Source: Calothrix sp. 336/3 (lineage in GTDB: Bacteria; Cyanobacteriota; Cyanobacteriia; Cyanobacteriales; Nostocaceae). Taken from it: 64,000 nucleotides of DNA. The DNA lies in NCBI RefSeq assembly GCF_000734895.2, contig NZ_CP011382.1, forward strand, positions 1,590,700 to 1,654,699, written 5' to 3'. The notes beneath the pieces were generated by a model. It saw only the letters and a program-made list of their open reading frames with translations. It did not search any database and was not told the origin of the DNA. Positions 1 to 8,736 of the stretch are shown one piece after another. The position numbers were made by a program, and so were the translations under genes. The stretch's first letter is position 1, and the number at the start of each line of letters is the position of its first letter.

Positions 1-230
1 GTATTTCCTTCGGTGGGTAGTTTGGCGAGACTGCCAAAAACAACAGAGAAAACCACCATCGTTAAAAAGGGGCGAATTAATGCCCATGCCATACCAATTA
101 TAGTTTGCTTGTAGCGCACTAAAATATCGCGCCATGCCAAGAAGTAGAATAGCTCCCTATATTTCCACAAGTCGCGCCAATACTGGCTTTCAGTGCGACC
201 GGCTTCGATGATGAGTTCTTTGCTGTTCAT
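1..230 (-). CDS. ABC-2 type transporter permease, N-terminal part (polysaccharide export)
   Basis: The gene starts at 230 on the minus strand and runs off the left edge of the window, so only about 76 residues are visible. They read as a hydrophilic start, then WRDILVRYKQTIIG, then a hydrophobic segment with ALIRPFLTMVVFS. This is the usual N-terminus of Wzm/KpsM-type ABC-2 permeases, which form the membrane channel for exporting O-antigen or capsule chains. The WecB/TagA/CpsF glycosyltransferase on the same strand at 670-1485 fits a polysaccharide locus extending to the left. The family call is from N-terminal motif resemblance only; the ATPase partner is not visible. Confidence 0.8.
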   Translation of the reverse strand, partial: MNSKELIIEAGRTESQYWRDLWKYRELFYFLAWRDILVRYKQTIIGMAWALIRPFLTMVVFSVVFGSLAKLPTEGN

Positions 231-669
231 CAAGTTATCCGTTGGTTGTTTCTATGGGTGGTGAGTAATGAGTAATAAGTAGTGAGTAATGAGTGAATTA
301 TCAGTAGGGAGCAAGATGCTCCCACTACTTGGGAACTACTTGGGAAAATTTAGTTTATGTCACCAGGTGTGACAGGAGCGATCGCCGCTTCGGCGGAGCA
401 TAGCTCTATCGCCATGATAATTTATCCTTTTCAGGCAAAAGTCAGTGATGATGTATGAATACCCATGGCGATCGCGTAGCGGCTCTTGCAGAGCATCGCA
501 TAGCGGCTCTCAGAGAGCATCGCTAGTTTTTCTGTCTTAGCTCAGATTTGTTTGTGAACTTCTATTAAAGCTTTCAGTGTTTTTGCGGATAATCCGGACA
601 GTTTTGACAAAAAATTAAAATTGATTGTAATTAATGTGACAAGGAGTGATGTAACCTAAGTCACCGCAA
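231..669. repeat. Intergenic stretch made largely of short repeats
   Basis: No gene was seen. Positions 255-295 hold degenerate GAGTAAT/TGAGTAG tandem words of the short tandem repeat type. Positions 307-329 hold a palindromic word (GGGAGCAAGATGCTCCCACT) that recurs at 6791-6814 and 20083-20106. Positions 379-416 and 467-524 carry HIP1-containing palindromes built on GCGATCGC and on AGCGGCTCT/AGAGCATCGC. The remainder is AT-rich and may hold the promoter of the permease gene. Confidence 0.6.
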
Positions 670-1485
670 CTATTCTAGCCTCCAGCCTAAATACCGTTCC
701 CGGATATGCAAAGGAGTACTAAAGGAACTAGATGCGAGTAATTGCCTCAATGCCAACAAGACGAAGGCAGGAATAGTAGTAGTATATCGTTGCCACAGAC
801 GACGAGGTTCTTGCAACCAACGATAAAGCCACTCTAAACCGAAGTCACGCACCACACGGGGCGCTCTTTTCTGGATACCTGCATAAACAGGGAAAACTCC
901 CCCCAACCCAATCATTACTGATTGAATTCTATCCTTGTGTTGCGCCATCCATCTTTCCTGTTTGGGACATCCCAAGGAAACTAAAACCAAACCTGCACCA
1001 CTGGCATGGATTTTCTCAATTAATGCTTCGTCTTCACTTTTGGTTAAAGGACGAAATGGCAGGGGTTCCATGGCAGCAATTTTCAATTCTGGAAACTCTT
1101 GCTCGATTTTTTGGCGCATTTTAGAGAGAATTTCACCTTGGGAACCCACAAAGAAAATACTGATATCTAACTTTTGGGCTAACTCACAGATGGCAGTGAA
1201 AATATCCATTCCTGCAACACGGTCTTGATAACGCGCCCCCATTAACCGCATCATCCATACTAGAGGCATTCCATCGGGTGTCACTAAGTCGGAATTCCTC
1301 AGCACCATGGCAAAATCTGGATTCCAATGGGCTTCCATGAGCATATGTACATTGGCGACACAAACTGTCTTACTTTCGCGGGCGATCGCCCACCGTAAAA
1401 TCGTCTGTATCTGATCATCAAATCTCAGAGCGGTAATCGGGAAATCTAGCACCTTTTGAGTAGGCAGAAATGCTCTTCCTACCAT
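670..1485 (-). CDS. WecB/TagA/CpsF family glycosyltransferase
   Basis: This 271-residue protein belongs to glycosyltransferase family GT26, which transfers an N-acetylmannosamine- or similar sugar onto a lipid-linked acceptor at the inner face of the cytoplasmic membrane. Diagnostic motifs are VTPDGMPLVWMMRLMG near residues 68-83, with the conserved Thr/Asp pair, FFVGSQ near 110-116, and LVSLGCPKQERWMA near 166-180. Length is normal for the family (about 240-270). The C-terminal WLYRWLQEPRRLWQRY is the amphipathic membrane-association segment typical of the family. It shares its strand with the ABC-2 permease downstream at 1-230, so both probably belong to one polysaccharide locus. The exact sugar cannot be deduced. 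Confidence 0.9.
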   Translation of the reverse strand: MVGRAFLPTQKVLDFPITALRFDDQIQTILRWAIARESKTVCVANVHMLMEAHWNPDFAMVLRNSDLVTPDGMPLVWMMRLMGARYQDRVAGMDIFTAICELAQKLDISIFFVGSQGEILSKMRQKIEQEFPELKIAAMEPLPFRPLTKSEDEALIEKIHASGAGLVLVSLGCPKQERWMAQHKDRIQSVMIGLGGVFPVYAGIQKRAPRVVRDFGLEWLYRWLQEPRRLWQRYTTTIPAFVLLALRQLLASSSFSTPLHIRERYLGWRLE

Positions 1486-2042
1486 GATTGACTCCTTGTG
1501 TCTAACAGAAATACAACAGTAGAACCAATCACTGCCAACATTGAAAATGTGAGGAAAAACCCTGACTTTTTAAATGTTTAAGGCGTGATTAGAACTCAAC
1601 ACATGGAGATGCATTTGCTCTAAATAGATTTTTCGTTTCCCTGGTATGTGATTTTTTTATTATCTTCAACTGTATCTTAATTTACCCCATAGAAATCATT
1701 TTGTCATGTCATTTATATCAACTTTATATTTTCTTAATATTTCTTTCATGTTTAATTTAAAAAACCTTTATATCTTTCAGGTGTACACAGTATTTGTGCG
1801 GGAATTTATGCTCAAAATGTCAGATTGAATTTATCTATGTTCAGGATTGCAGATATAAAATTTTTCTAAGGAAGTAGATATATTGTCGTGATTTAATTAT
1901 GTATATAGTATTTCTGATGATTGAGGATAAAATCTTATTTAAATATTATGAAAAATGTACGATTAGTGAAGTGTCACAAGGGTTGCAGAATTTATAAATT
2001 AGGATTTTACAATAACAGATTTTGATTTAATAATTTATCTAA
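1486..2042. other. AT-rich intergenic region without a recognised gene
   Basis: About 560 bases, strongly AT-rich, upstream of the minus-strand WecB-like gene. There is no convincing reading frame on either strand, no tRNA-like fold and no clear repeat. It probably holds the promoter of the glycosyltransferase gene. Confidence 0.5.
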
Positions 2043-2306
2043 TTACATGATTAGTTTATTTTGTATTAACTTCTTTACCTGGTGAACAACAATTTTTGAA
2101 TGCTGATAATTCATCATAAAAAAAAGGAAGAGATTTTGCTCTTCCCCTTTGATGATATCTTTTTGATTGTTGTTTGGTGGATTCTCTTTCAGCTTTTTCC
2201 GCAGCATTTGTTGTTGTTTCTTGAGTTGTCTTTTTCTGGCAGCACCACCTCTACCTTTATTGTTTCTGCCTTCACGTCGGGGGGATTCCCATCTTTTTAA
2301 GCGCAT
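2043..2306 (-). CDS. Small basic protein of unknown function (C-terminus doubtful)
   Basis: The start at 2306 has a good ribosome binding site (AAGGA, about 8 bases upstream). The first 60 or so residues are strikingly basic and polar, rich in Arg, Lys, Gln and Asn (for example RNNKGRGGAARKRQLKKQQQ), which suggests a nucleic-acid-binding or ribosome-associated small protein. The reading frame then crosses a hairpin plus T8 tract at 2118-2145 that looks like an intrinsic terminator, and ends in an unrelated hydrophobic tail. A genuine stop may have been lost by a frameshift in the T8 run, or the terminator may be fortuitous. No family was recognised. Confidence 0.4.
   Translation of the reverse strand: MRLKRWESPRREGRNNKGRGGAARKRQLKKQQQMLRKKLKENPPNNNQKDIIKGEEQNLFLFFMMNYQHSKIVVHQVKKLIQNKLIM
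2118..2145 (-). terminator. Intrinsic terminator candidate inside or at the end of the small basic gene
   Basis: Read on the minus strand, a perfect 7-bp stem (GGAAGAG/CTCTTCC) with a 6-base loop is followed directly by eight T residues. The position suggests that the real transcript of the small basic gene ends here. Confidence 0.5.
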
Positions 2307-2762
2307 AATAATTATCCTTTAGAGAAGTGTGGTTTACAGGGAAAGTCACGTCTTTACTTGAATGGCAAATATGAGATTTTCCTAATCGGAACTATCCACA
2401 AAGAATAAGTGTGGATTGGTGGGAGATAATAGTCATCTCCAATTATGAATGATTTGCACATTGAGCGAAGTAGTTTACAGTAACAACTTCACCATAAATA
2501 GATTCATCACCACTCAGATGCTTTCCGGAAATTTTCTAGAAAAGTTTTCTCTTGTTTTTTGGGAATCGGGAGAAATCCTCTAATCCCATCTTTGCAGCAT
2601 CTGTACTCTTTCGGGTACTATCCATGGTTGAGCAAAAACATTTACCTTAAGCACAGTTAGCTGCTAAGGCGAAAATTCCGAAGATAGAATTCTCTGCCTG
2701 TTTCCCATACCATAAAAATGTCCTAATTAAGCCAAATACACTATCAGATTTTATTTAAATAT
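2307..2762. other. Intergenic region without a recognised gene
   Basis: About 450 bases between the small basic gene and the cytochrome gene. No open frame with coding character, no tRNA and no repeat shared with the rest of the window was found. It must hold the promoter of the small basic gene near 2310-2400. Confidence 0.4.
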
Positions 2763-3170
2763 TTATAAGCTCTCCAAATAACTTAACAAGTCAGCCATTT
2801 CTTGAGGACTAGGCTGAAACTTGGGCATAGGTGGGGTTTCCCCGCTAATGACTTGATGAATCAATCCGTAGGAAGATTTATGTTTAGAAACATCTTTTAA
2901 GCTGGGACCAACTCTGCCATCGGCTTCTAAACCGTGACAACCTGCACAGTTAATTTGAAAGATGGCGTGTCCTTGAATCGGGTTGCCAGCAAGGGTGAGG
3001 ACGCTTTTCACGTAGGGGTCAGAAGCTCTGGCGATCGCTTTACCAGCAAACAATCCCAAAATGACTACCAGGAAAATTGCCAGAGTCACCAAAAGGATGC
3101 GCGGAACTAAGTTTTCAGGCTTGATAATGTGGTTATCCAAAAGTTTTGCTGTTAAAGTCAAGGTGTACAA
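2763..3170 (-). CDS. cytM: Cytochrome cM-like membrane-anchored c-type cytochrome
   Basis: The 135-residue product has one N-terminal membrane anchor (about residues 23-45, ILLVTLAIFLVVILGLFAG) and a single c-type heme domain. CAGCH at about 75-79 binds heme covalently, and MPKF near 114 supplies the probable axial Met. The C-terminal LSYLESL helix is typical of class I cytochromes. Length and layout match cyanobacterial cytochrome cM, a low-abundance redox protein linked to stress and to switching between respiration and photosynthesis. The ATG at 3170 has no clear ribosome binding site. A TTG at 3138-3140 would start the protein at LDNHIIKPE and may be the true start. It is divergent from petG, the b6f subunit gene. 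Confidence 0.82.
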   Translation of the reverse strand: MYTLTLTAKLLDNHIIKPENLVPRILLVTLAIFLVVILGLFAGKAIARASDPYVKSVLTLAGNPIQGHAIFQINCAGCHGLEADGRVGPSLKDVSKHKSSYGLIHQVISGETPPMPKFQPSPQEMADLLSYLESL

Positions 3171-3373
3171 AAAAATTTATTTCCTACACATAGCTTAAAA
3201 GTTCTTGATTGTGTCTGCAAGCACAATTGTTACTTTTATTCGTCTTTAGGTTTTTCTCCCCATCTGGCAAACTTCCCCGACTCTTAATTTATCGCGACGT
3301 GGGTTGGTTATCAGATTTGGTAAGATTGGGGACAGGAAACAATCGTTTAATGAACGCAACAAGGAGAGTTATC

Positions 3374-3487
3374 GTGGTTGAACCCCTACTCTGTGGTATT
3401 GTCTTGGGCTTGATTCCCGTCACCCTAGCTGGTCTATTTTACGCTGCTTACAAGCAATACAAACGTCCCACCGAGTTGGGAGGCTAA
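3374..3487 (+). CDS. petG: Cytochrome b6f complex subunit V (PetG)
   Basis: A 37-residue single-span membrane protein beginning at GTG 3374 ([20 protein letters not shown], then the basic [11 protein letters not shown] tail). PetG is needed for assembly or stability of the cytochrome b6f dimer in the thylakoid membrane, and 37 residues is its usual length. The start is fixed by the strong ribosome binding site AAGGAGAG at 3361-3368 and by alignment of the whole protein with the family. An upstream in-frame extension exists but is not needed. The gene lies divergent to the cytochrome cM-like gene and convergent with rsmD. Confidence 0.95.
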   Translation: MVEPLLCGIVLGLIPVTLAGLFYAAYKQYKRPTELGG

Positions 3488-3566
3488 TAGTTAAAGGGGA
3501 AGGAGGGAAAAACTGGGAGGAAGGGAAAAGAGAAAGTTCTTGTCCTCGTTACCCATTCCCTATTCC

Positions 3567-4106
3567 CTATTCCCCAACCCGATAAAAAGTCAAAGCTGTG
3601 TTGCCATAAAATTTTTCTCGACATACTTCCCAATGGGGGATAACTGGTGTAATCCAATCTTCAGGACTGTGTTCCACAGCAATTTCACCAGTCGTGTCTA
3701 AAAGTTGATATTGGGCGATCGCCTCTAATACAGGTTGATATAATCCACTACTATAGGGTGGGTCAAAATAAATCCGATCAAATTGCTGTCCGGTAAGTTT
3801 GGGTAAGCGTTGTAGGACATCTCCCCGCAAAACTTGATATTTCTGTCCAGAATTCGCCACTTTCTGCCAATTTTCCTGAATTACCCCACAAGCTCGACTC
3901 GACTGCTCAATTCCCACCACCAGACTCGCTCCTCGACATAAAGCTTCCGCACCCATGGAACCGCTACCCGTACAAATATCTAACCAGCGACAACCATCAA
4001 TATCTCCCTGCCAAATATTAAATACTGCTTGTCGTACACGAGCAGTAGTCGGTCGAGTATCTTGTCCGGCTAAAGTTTTAATTAGACGATTACCGTATAT
4101 TCTCAT
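3567..4106 (-). CDS. rsmD: 16S rRNA (guanine(966)-N(2))-methyltransferase RsmD
   Basis: The 179-residue protein has the Rossmann-fold methyltransferase layout of RsmD. The N-terminal RIYGNRLI plus TRPTTARVRQAVFNI region contacts RNA, the glycine-rich SAM motif DICTGSGSMGAEAL lies near residues 42-55, and the catalytic DPPY motif lies in YFDPPYSSGLY near 111-121. It methylates N2 of G966 in 16S rRNA during 30S assembly. Length matches bacterial RsmD (180-200). It is convergent with petG. Confidence 0.92.
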   Translation of the reverse strand: MRIYGNRLIKTLAGQDTRPTTARVRQAVFNIWQGDIDGCRWLDICTGSGSMGAEALCRGASLVVGIEQSSRACGVIQENWQKVANSGQKYQVLRGDVLQRLPKLTGQQFDRIYFDPPYSSGLYQPVLEAIAQYQLLDTTGEIAVEHSPEDWITPVIPHWEVCREKFYGNTALTFYRVGE

Positions 4107-4168
4107 GGGTAATGAGTAGGAAGTAGGACAGGTGATTAGTAGTCTGTTCCATAAGTCGTGAGGGTTTC

Positions 4169-4215
4169 GTAGTCAGGGATTTATCGCTGAAATCAAGGGC
4201 TAAAGCCCTGACTAC
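4169..4215. repeat. Palindromic intergenic repeat
   Basis: A 10-bp perfect inverted repeat (GTAGTCAGGG at 4169-4178 and CCCTGACTAC at 4206-4215) encloses a second small palindrome, AGGGCTAAAGCCCT. The word AGGGCTAAAGCCCTGACTAC is a familiar interspersed element in cyanobacterial genomes. It lies between rsmD and the ABC ATPase gene. Confidence 0.6.
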
Positions 4216-4253
4216 AAACTATCAAATTAATGACATAGACTACTAGCCCATCC

Positions 4254-5273
4254 CTAACTTACAGCATAGGCAGCAGGAAAGACCTTTGTCTGTTTTGGTT
4301 TCACGTATACCTGTTGTCCCTTTTGTAACTGAAGTTGATAAAACTGTTCTCGACTCAGCAAAGCGTTGATTGTTTCTCCTGATTGCAAAGCCAGTTCTGC
4401 GCGGATTTCCCAACCAAGGTGAATAACTCGATCCACGATCGCGGTGATGGCATTTTCTTGAGGTTCGGTTTCAATTAACACATCATGGGGACGTAGAAAG
4501 ATACGTTCACTATTCGCTGTGAATCCTTGATTATTTGTAATACCCAAAGGATTGGAGAGAACATTTACCGGACCGATAAAACTCATCACAAAGGGTGTGG
4601 CAGGGTTATCGTAGATATCCGATGGACTACCAACCTGCTCGATTCGTCCTTGGTTCATCACCACAATTTCATCGGCAACTTCCATCGCTTCTTCTTGATC
4701 GTGGGTGACAAATACCGTTGTGACATGAACAGAGGAATGTAAGTTACGCAACCATGCACGCAAATCCTTACGGACTTTGGCATCTAAAGCTCCAAAAGGT
4801 TCATCTAAGAGCAAAATACTGGGTTGTACTGCCAATGCACGAGCTAAAGCTACTCGCTGTCTTTGTCCTCCAGAAAGTTGGGAAGGATAGCGATCGCCAA
4901 ATGTTTGCATCTGAACCAAATCTAATAGTTCCTCGACACGCTGACGAGTTCTCTGTTTTGAATGCTTACGCAAATCCATGGCAAAGGCTATATTTTCTCG
5001 CACTGTCAGGTGTTTAAATAGGGCGTAATGCTGGAAAACAAAGCCGATATTCCGTTCCTGCACACTACGGTAAGTCGCGTCTTCACCCACCAACCAAATT
5101 TGACCATGGTCTAAGGATTCTAACCCCGCAATCATCCGCAACAAGGTAGACTTACCTGAACCAGAAGGTCCCAATAAGGCAACTAAAGACCCTGTTTGAA
5201 TTTCCAAACTGACATCATCCACAGCATGAAAGCTGCCATAGTGCTTAGAAACATTTCTAACTGCAATACCCAT
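4254..5273 (-). CDS. cysA: Sulfate/thiosulfate-type ABC transporter ATP-binding protein (CysA)
   Basis: The 339-residue ATPase starts at ATG 5273, preceded by GGGAG about 10 bases upstream; a longer in-frame start at 5351 adds 26 residues unlike the family and would crowd the divergent gene. Walker A is GPSGSGKST at about 35-43, the Q-loop lies in FVFQHYALF, the signature is [15 protein letters not shown], Walker B is [12 protein letters not shown] and the switch is [10 protein letters not shown]. The C-terminal third is a TOBE-like regulatory domain. The family energises uptake of sulfate or thiosulfate. The permease and binding-protein genes are not adjacent, so this looks like an isolated ATPase gene. 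It is divergent from a Crp-family regulator, which supports the sulfur assignment. Confidence 0.82.
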   Translation of the reverse strand: MGIAVRNVSKHYGSFHAVDDVSLEIQTGSLVALLGPSGSGKSTLLRMIAGLESLDHGQIWLVGEDATYRSVQERNIGFVFQHYALFKHLTVRENIAFAMDLRKHSKQRTRQRVEELLDLVQMQTFGDRYPSQLSGGQRQRVALARALAVQPSILLLDEPFGALDAKVRKDLRAWLRNLHSSVHVTTVFVTHDQEEAMEVADEIVVMNQGRIEQVGSPSDIYDNPATPFVMSFIGPVNVLSNPLGITNNQGFTANSERIFLRPHDVLIETEPQENAITAIVDRVIHLGWEIRAELALQSGETINALLSREQFYQLQLQKGQQVYVKPKQTKVFPAAYAVS

Positions 5274-5297
5274 CCCTAATTTACTCCCGTCAATTTG

Positions 5298-5310
5298 ATG
5301 TATATTACAT
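5298..5310. promoter_or_regulatory. Candidate operator in the cysA/Crp-family divergent promoter
   Basis: Within the 79-bp divergent intergenic region the sequence ATGTA-TAT-TACAT forms a 5-bp perfect inverted repeat with a 3-base spacer. Such a dyad is a plausible binding site for the dimeric Crp-family regulator encoded at 5353. It does not match the longer GTA-N8-TAC spacing of NtcA. The assignment is inferred from position and symmetry only. Confidence 0.35.
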
Positions 5311-5352
5311 TTAACTACGGTTCCCCAATCAATATTTAGTATTTTAAGCAAA

Positions 5353-5940
5353 ATGTCAACTTTAAGGTCTCCCTTGACACAATCGGTACCTTATCAGGGA
5401 AAAGTGTTTGCAGCACGTTCCCTTTTACCAGTAAAGGAAAAACACCTCTGGAAAATCGAGCAAGGTGCTGTCAGAATTGTCACTTGGCACGAAGATGGTA
5501 CTATCCTGACTCTCGGTATTTGGGGAGCAGGGGATGTTGTCGGAAAAGCTTTGTCAAAAACTGAACCCCATCAAATTGAATGTTTGACTAAGGTTGAAGC
5601 TAGTCTTTTACCAATGACTGACTGGTATGAAATCACACAAATTCTCCAAGTACATTTACAGCAAGCTGAAGAGATGATGTTGATTCGCAGTCAGAAAACC
5701 GTAGATATTATGGTAGTTAAGTTATTTAGTTGGTTGGGGCAAAAATTTGGGCGAGAAGTCAAGGAAGGGAAATTAATTGACTTGCGTCTTACCCATCAAG
5801 ATATTGCAGAAATGATTGGTTCCACTCGTGTGACTATTACCCGTGTGCTGCAACAATTAGAAGACCAGGGTTTAATTCAGCGTTTGCGATTGCATCGAAT
5901 TGTCCTGAAAGAGGAGGAGATTTGGCATTATGAGATATAA
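5353..5940 (+). CDS. Crp/Fnr family transcriptional regulator, CysR-like
   Basis: The 195-residue protein has a degenerate cyclic-nucleotide-binding-like beta domain (about residues 10-100, with the jelly-roll strand [13 protein letters not shown]) and a C-terminal Crp-type winged helix (about 135-190), whose recognition helix lies in [20 protein letters not shown]. The Arg/Ser pair that binds cAMP phosphate is not evident, so cAMP control is doubtful. It is divergent from the cysA-like gene, 79 bp apart. Synechococcus has a Crp-family regulator, CysR, encoded among its sulfate permease genes, so control of sulfate uptake is the likely role. That role is inference from neighbourhood. Confidence 0.75.
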   Translation: MSTLRSPLTQSVPYQGKVFAARSLLPVKEKHLWKIEQGAVRIVTWHEDGTILTLGIWGAGDVVGKALSKTEPHQIECLTKVEASLLPMTDWYEITQILQVHLQQAEEMMLIRSQKTVDIMVVKLFSWLGQKFGREVKEGKLIDLRLTHQDIAEMIGSTRVTITRVLQQLEDQGLIQRLRLHRIVLKEEEIWHYEI

Positions 5941-5979
5941 AATCAATCCTATTGCCAAAATCATTGAGTAAAATCTTCC

Positions 5980-6756
5980 ATGGAAACTGCGTTAATTACA
6001 GGTGCTTCTAGCGGTATTGGTGAAGCGTTTGCAGAGGAATTAGCCGCACGTCAGATGAATTTAGTATTAGTTGCTCGTTCGGCAGAGAAATTGCAGCAAT
6101 TAGCCCAAACATTGCAAGCAAAGTATGGAGTCCGAGTAGACGTTATACCCTTAGACTTAACTACAGCCAATGCAGCATCAGTGATATTTGATACAACTCA
6201 ATCCTTGGGAATCACCATTGATTTATTAATTAACAATGCAGGTTTTGGTGATTATGGGGAATTTTCCTCTAGGCAGGGCGATCGCCAAGTACAAATGATA
6301 CAGTTAAACGTTCTGGCATTAGTCGATTTAACCCACAAATATTTGCCTTTAATGCGCGATCGCCGTGGTGGTAGTATTATCAATGTTGCTTCCATTGCTG
6401 CCTTTCAACCCCTTCCCTATATGTCTGTCTATGCTGCGAGCAAAGCCTTTGTCCGTAGTTTTAGTGAGGCACTGTGGGCAGAAAATCGCCAGTATGGCAT
6501 TAAAGTTTTAGCATCCTGTCCGGGACCAACGGAAACAAATTTCGCTCAGGAAGCACGTTTTCCGGCTGCGATGACAGGTAAAACCCAAAAAGTTTCCACA
6601 TCAGAAGAGGTAGTAAAAGAAACACTAGCTGCCCTAGCCGCAAATGAATCAACGGTAGTGATTGGTGGAGCAATCAGCCAGTTAATTACTAGGATAGGGG
6701 CATTTGTACCACGAAAAGTCTTCTTGCAAAGCTTAGAAAAAACGTTTCGATTTTAA
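5980..6756 (+). CDS. Short-chain dehydrogenase/reductase (SDR) family oxidoreductase
   Basis: A 258-residue classical SDR. The cofactor motif TGASSGIGEAF lies at residues 7-17, with the Arg of ARS after strand 2 suggesting NADP(H). LLINNAGFGDYG lies near 84-95, the catalytic Ser lies in NVASIAA, and YAASKAFV supplies the active-site Tyr and Lys. PGPTETNF follows strand 6. The C-terminus resembles the DltE/YqjQ-like group. The substrate cannot be named. It follows the Crp-family gene by about 40 bp on the same strand and may be cotranscribed. Confidence 0.88.
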   Translation: METALITGASSGIGEAFAEELAARQMNLVLVARSAEKLQQLAQTLQAKYGVRVDVIPLDLTTANAASVIFDTTQSLGITIDLLINNAGFGDYGEFSSRQGDRQVQMIQLNVLALVDLTHKYLPLMRDRRGGSIINVASIAAFQPLPYMSVYAASKAFVRSFSEALWAENRQYGIKVLASCPGPTETNFAQEARFPAAMTGKTQKVSTSEEVVKETLAALAANESTVVIGGAISQLITRIGAFVPRKVFLQSLEKTFRF

Positions 6757-6790
6757 TATCCCACCACATTAATTGTGAAGACTAAAAAAT

Positions 6791-6814
6791 AGTAGTGGGA
6801 GCGTCTCGCTCCCT
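6791..6814. repeat. Copy of the GGGAGC palindromic repeat
   Basis: AGTAGTGGGAGCGTCTCGCTCCCT is a variant of the element at 307-329 and 20083-20106. It lies just downstream of the SDR stop and can form a GGGAGC/GCTCCC hairpin. There is no T tract, so it is not a standard terminator. Confidence 0.55.
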
Positions 6815-7045
6815 GATTGCAGGAAGCAGGCTTTGCGACTACAGTAAAATACCAAAATTAACGCGATCGCCCCTACTAATCCACCCAAGAAAGCTTGACT
6901 ATTAAATTAATTTGACTACTTCCTCATATCATATCCAATTGAATACTTACAATTAAGGCAGCAGGAGAGCAGGAGGAAAGAGAATTTTCCGATTTCTGCA
7001 TACACAATTTATATTGCAACTTATTATGCCGACACGCTATTAATT

Positions 7046-7116
7046 CTTACTCCTTACTCTTTACTCCTTACTCTTTACTCCTTACTCCTTACTCCTTACT
7101 CCTTACTCCTTACTCC
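7046..7116. repeat. Heptanucleotide short tandem repeat (STRR), about 10 copies
   Basis: Ten consecutive units of CTTACTC (with CTTTACTC-type variants) run directly up to the stop codon of the cyclase gene. Short tandemly repeated heptanucleotides of this kind are characteristic of heterocystous cyanobacteria. The rest of 6757-7045 holds no gene. Confidence 0.8.
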
Positions 7117-8736
7117 CTAATCAATTCCCAGTGGTTGAAATTGTGTTTGATAAATCTTGACTAAGCGGTTAATTCCTTTAAATTGATAATCGCCCATTTC
7201 ATGGAAGGCGGTATTTTGCGATAACATTTTATAAGTGACTTCACTGACAACACATTCCCCAGGGGAGCAGATACCTTCCATGCGAGCGGCGAGGTTAATA
7301 GTTGCTCCCAGGGCAGTATAATCTACCCGTTGGGAACTACCTACATCTCCCACAACTGCTTTACCACTGTTGACAGCAATCCTGAGTTGTAAAGGTTCTT
7401 GCCAAAAATTACCTTCGTTGAGAGTTTCCAAGCGAGTTAACATTTTCAATGCTGCATTAACTGCGCGATCGGCATGGTCTGCTTGAGGTTCCGGTGCGCC
7501 AAAAAATGCCATAATACAATCACCGATATATTTATCCAAGGTTCCACCGTAGGCAAACACCTCTTGAATCATTTCTTCAAAGAGATTGTTTAATAATTCG
7601 GCGATTTCTGTAGGTGTGAATCGTTCCGACATGGCTGTAAACCCAACAATATCGGCAAAGAGAATGCTGATTTCGCTTTCTTGGGGTGGTAAACGTCCGT
7701 CGGGTAATGCACCAACTGCAATTAATTGTTGTACTACTGCGGGAGAGTGATAACGTTCGAGACGTTGACGGATAACTTCTTCACTTTTGAGTTTTTCTGC
7801 AAGCAACCAACGTTGCACACTGGAAGCAACTAAGTTAGCTAGAGCAGAGAAAAAGCTAAGTTCCTCTTCTCCTTCCTTTGCCCAATGGTAGGATGAAAGG
7901 TGAGCATCGGCATAAAGTACTCCAACAACTTTGCTTTCATCCCATAGGGGTACTGCCATAGCACTACGAATATCTTTAATTAAGATGCTATGCTCGCCGG
8001 CAAATCGTTCATCATGCTGTGCGTCTGCCGTTTGAATGGCGACTTTTTCCTCAAAAACTTTCTGACAGATGCTGCGACTAATCCAACTACCATCACCGGG
8101 TAAATATTCTTCCTCAACAGTTCGAGTGGCAGCGTTGAGTAATTCCAGCTTACCACTGCCGGTGACATCAATTAATAGGGCTAAACGGTCGATACTTTTG
8201 AGATAACGGAAGACGACTTTTTGAACTTGGGAAAAAATTTCTTGGATAGAAGCTGCTGCGGAGAGATTTTTGGCAATATCGACTAAATCTTTGAGACGGG
8301 CAATACTTTTATCTTTCTTCTTGATGTCATCGTCATAATTATCTGCTTGAATCCATTGTTGTTGTAATTCTTGCACGTTGTGCATGATTGTCCGTTGTTC
8401 GGAGGTGTCAATTTGACTGTCTGAGAGCTTGACTTGTGAATCATGCAAATACACAACAACACTGATATCCCCTAGCCAAATCACATCTCCGTGACGTATT
8501 TGTAAGGGTGTGGTGACATGGCGATCGCCCAACTGGGTACCATTTTTACTACCCATATCTTCAACTGTCCAATTACCATCACCTGTTTTGACTAGACGTG
8601 CATGGGAACGGGAAACTCCCCCAAAAGGTAAATACAAGTCACATTCTGGCAATCTACCCATGATGAACACATCTTTGGTGACTGTTACATTCTTTTCTGT
8701 ATTCCCCTCTTGTACGGTTAGTCTCAATTCTGTCAT
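7117..8736 (-). CDS. FHA-GAF adenylate/guanylate cyclase (class III)
   Basis: A 539-residue cytosolic signalling protein (start ATG 8736; an upstream ATG adds 11 residues without family support). Domains in order: FHA phosphothreonine-binding domain (about 15-105, with GRLPECDLYL and the SRSH core), a linker, a GAF sensor (about 165-315), a short helical connector, and a class III cyclase domain (about 352-530). Catalytic residues are present: metal-binding Asp362 (ILFADIVGFT) and Asp406 (YIGDCIM), base-recognition Lys402 and Thr474 (DYTALG), and transition-state Asn481 and Arg485. Lys with Thr favours ATP, so cAMP is the likely product. The FHA domain suggests control by Ser/Thr phosphorylation. 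It stands alone. Confidence 0.9.
   Translation of the reverse strand: MTELRLTVQEGNTEKNVTVTKDVFIMGRLPECDLYLPFGGVSRSHARLVKTGDGNWTVEDMGSKNGTQLGDRHVTTPLQIRHGDVIWLGDISVVVYLHDSQVKLSDSQIDTSEQRTIMHNVQELQQQWIQADNYDDDIKKKDKSIARLKDLVDIAKNLSAAASIQEIFSQVQKVVFRYLKSIDRLALLIDVTGSGKLELLNAATRTVEEEYLPGDGSWISRSICQKVFEEKVAIQTADAQHDERFAGEHSILIKDIRSAMAVPLWDESKVVGVLYADAHLSSYHWAKEGEEELSFFSALANLVASSVQRWLLAEKLKSEEVIRQRLERYHSPAVVQQLIAVGALPDGRLPPQESEISILFADIVGFTAMSERFTPTEIAELLNNLFEEMIQEVFAYGGTLDKYIGDCIMAFFGAPEPQADHADRAVNAALKMLTRLETLNEGNFWQEPLQLRIAVNSGKAVVGDVGSSQRVDYTALGATINLAARMEGICSPGECVVSEVTYKMLSQNTAFHEMGDYQFKGINRLVKIYQTQFQPLGID

Noticed and set aside
5298..5310. NtcA site in the cysA/regulator intergenic region
   Set aside because: The dyad has a 3-base rather than the GTA-N8-TAC spacing, so nitrogen control is not supported.
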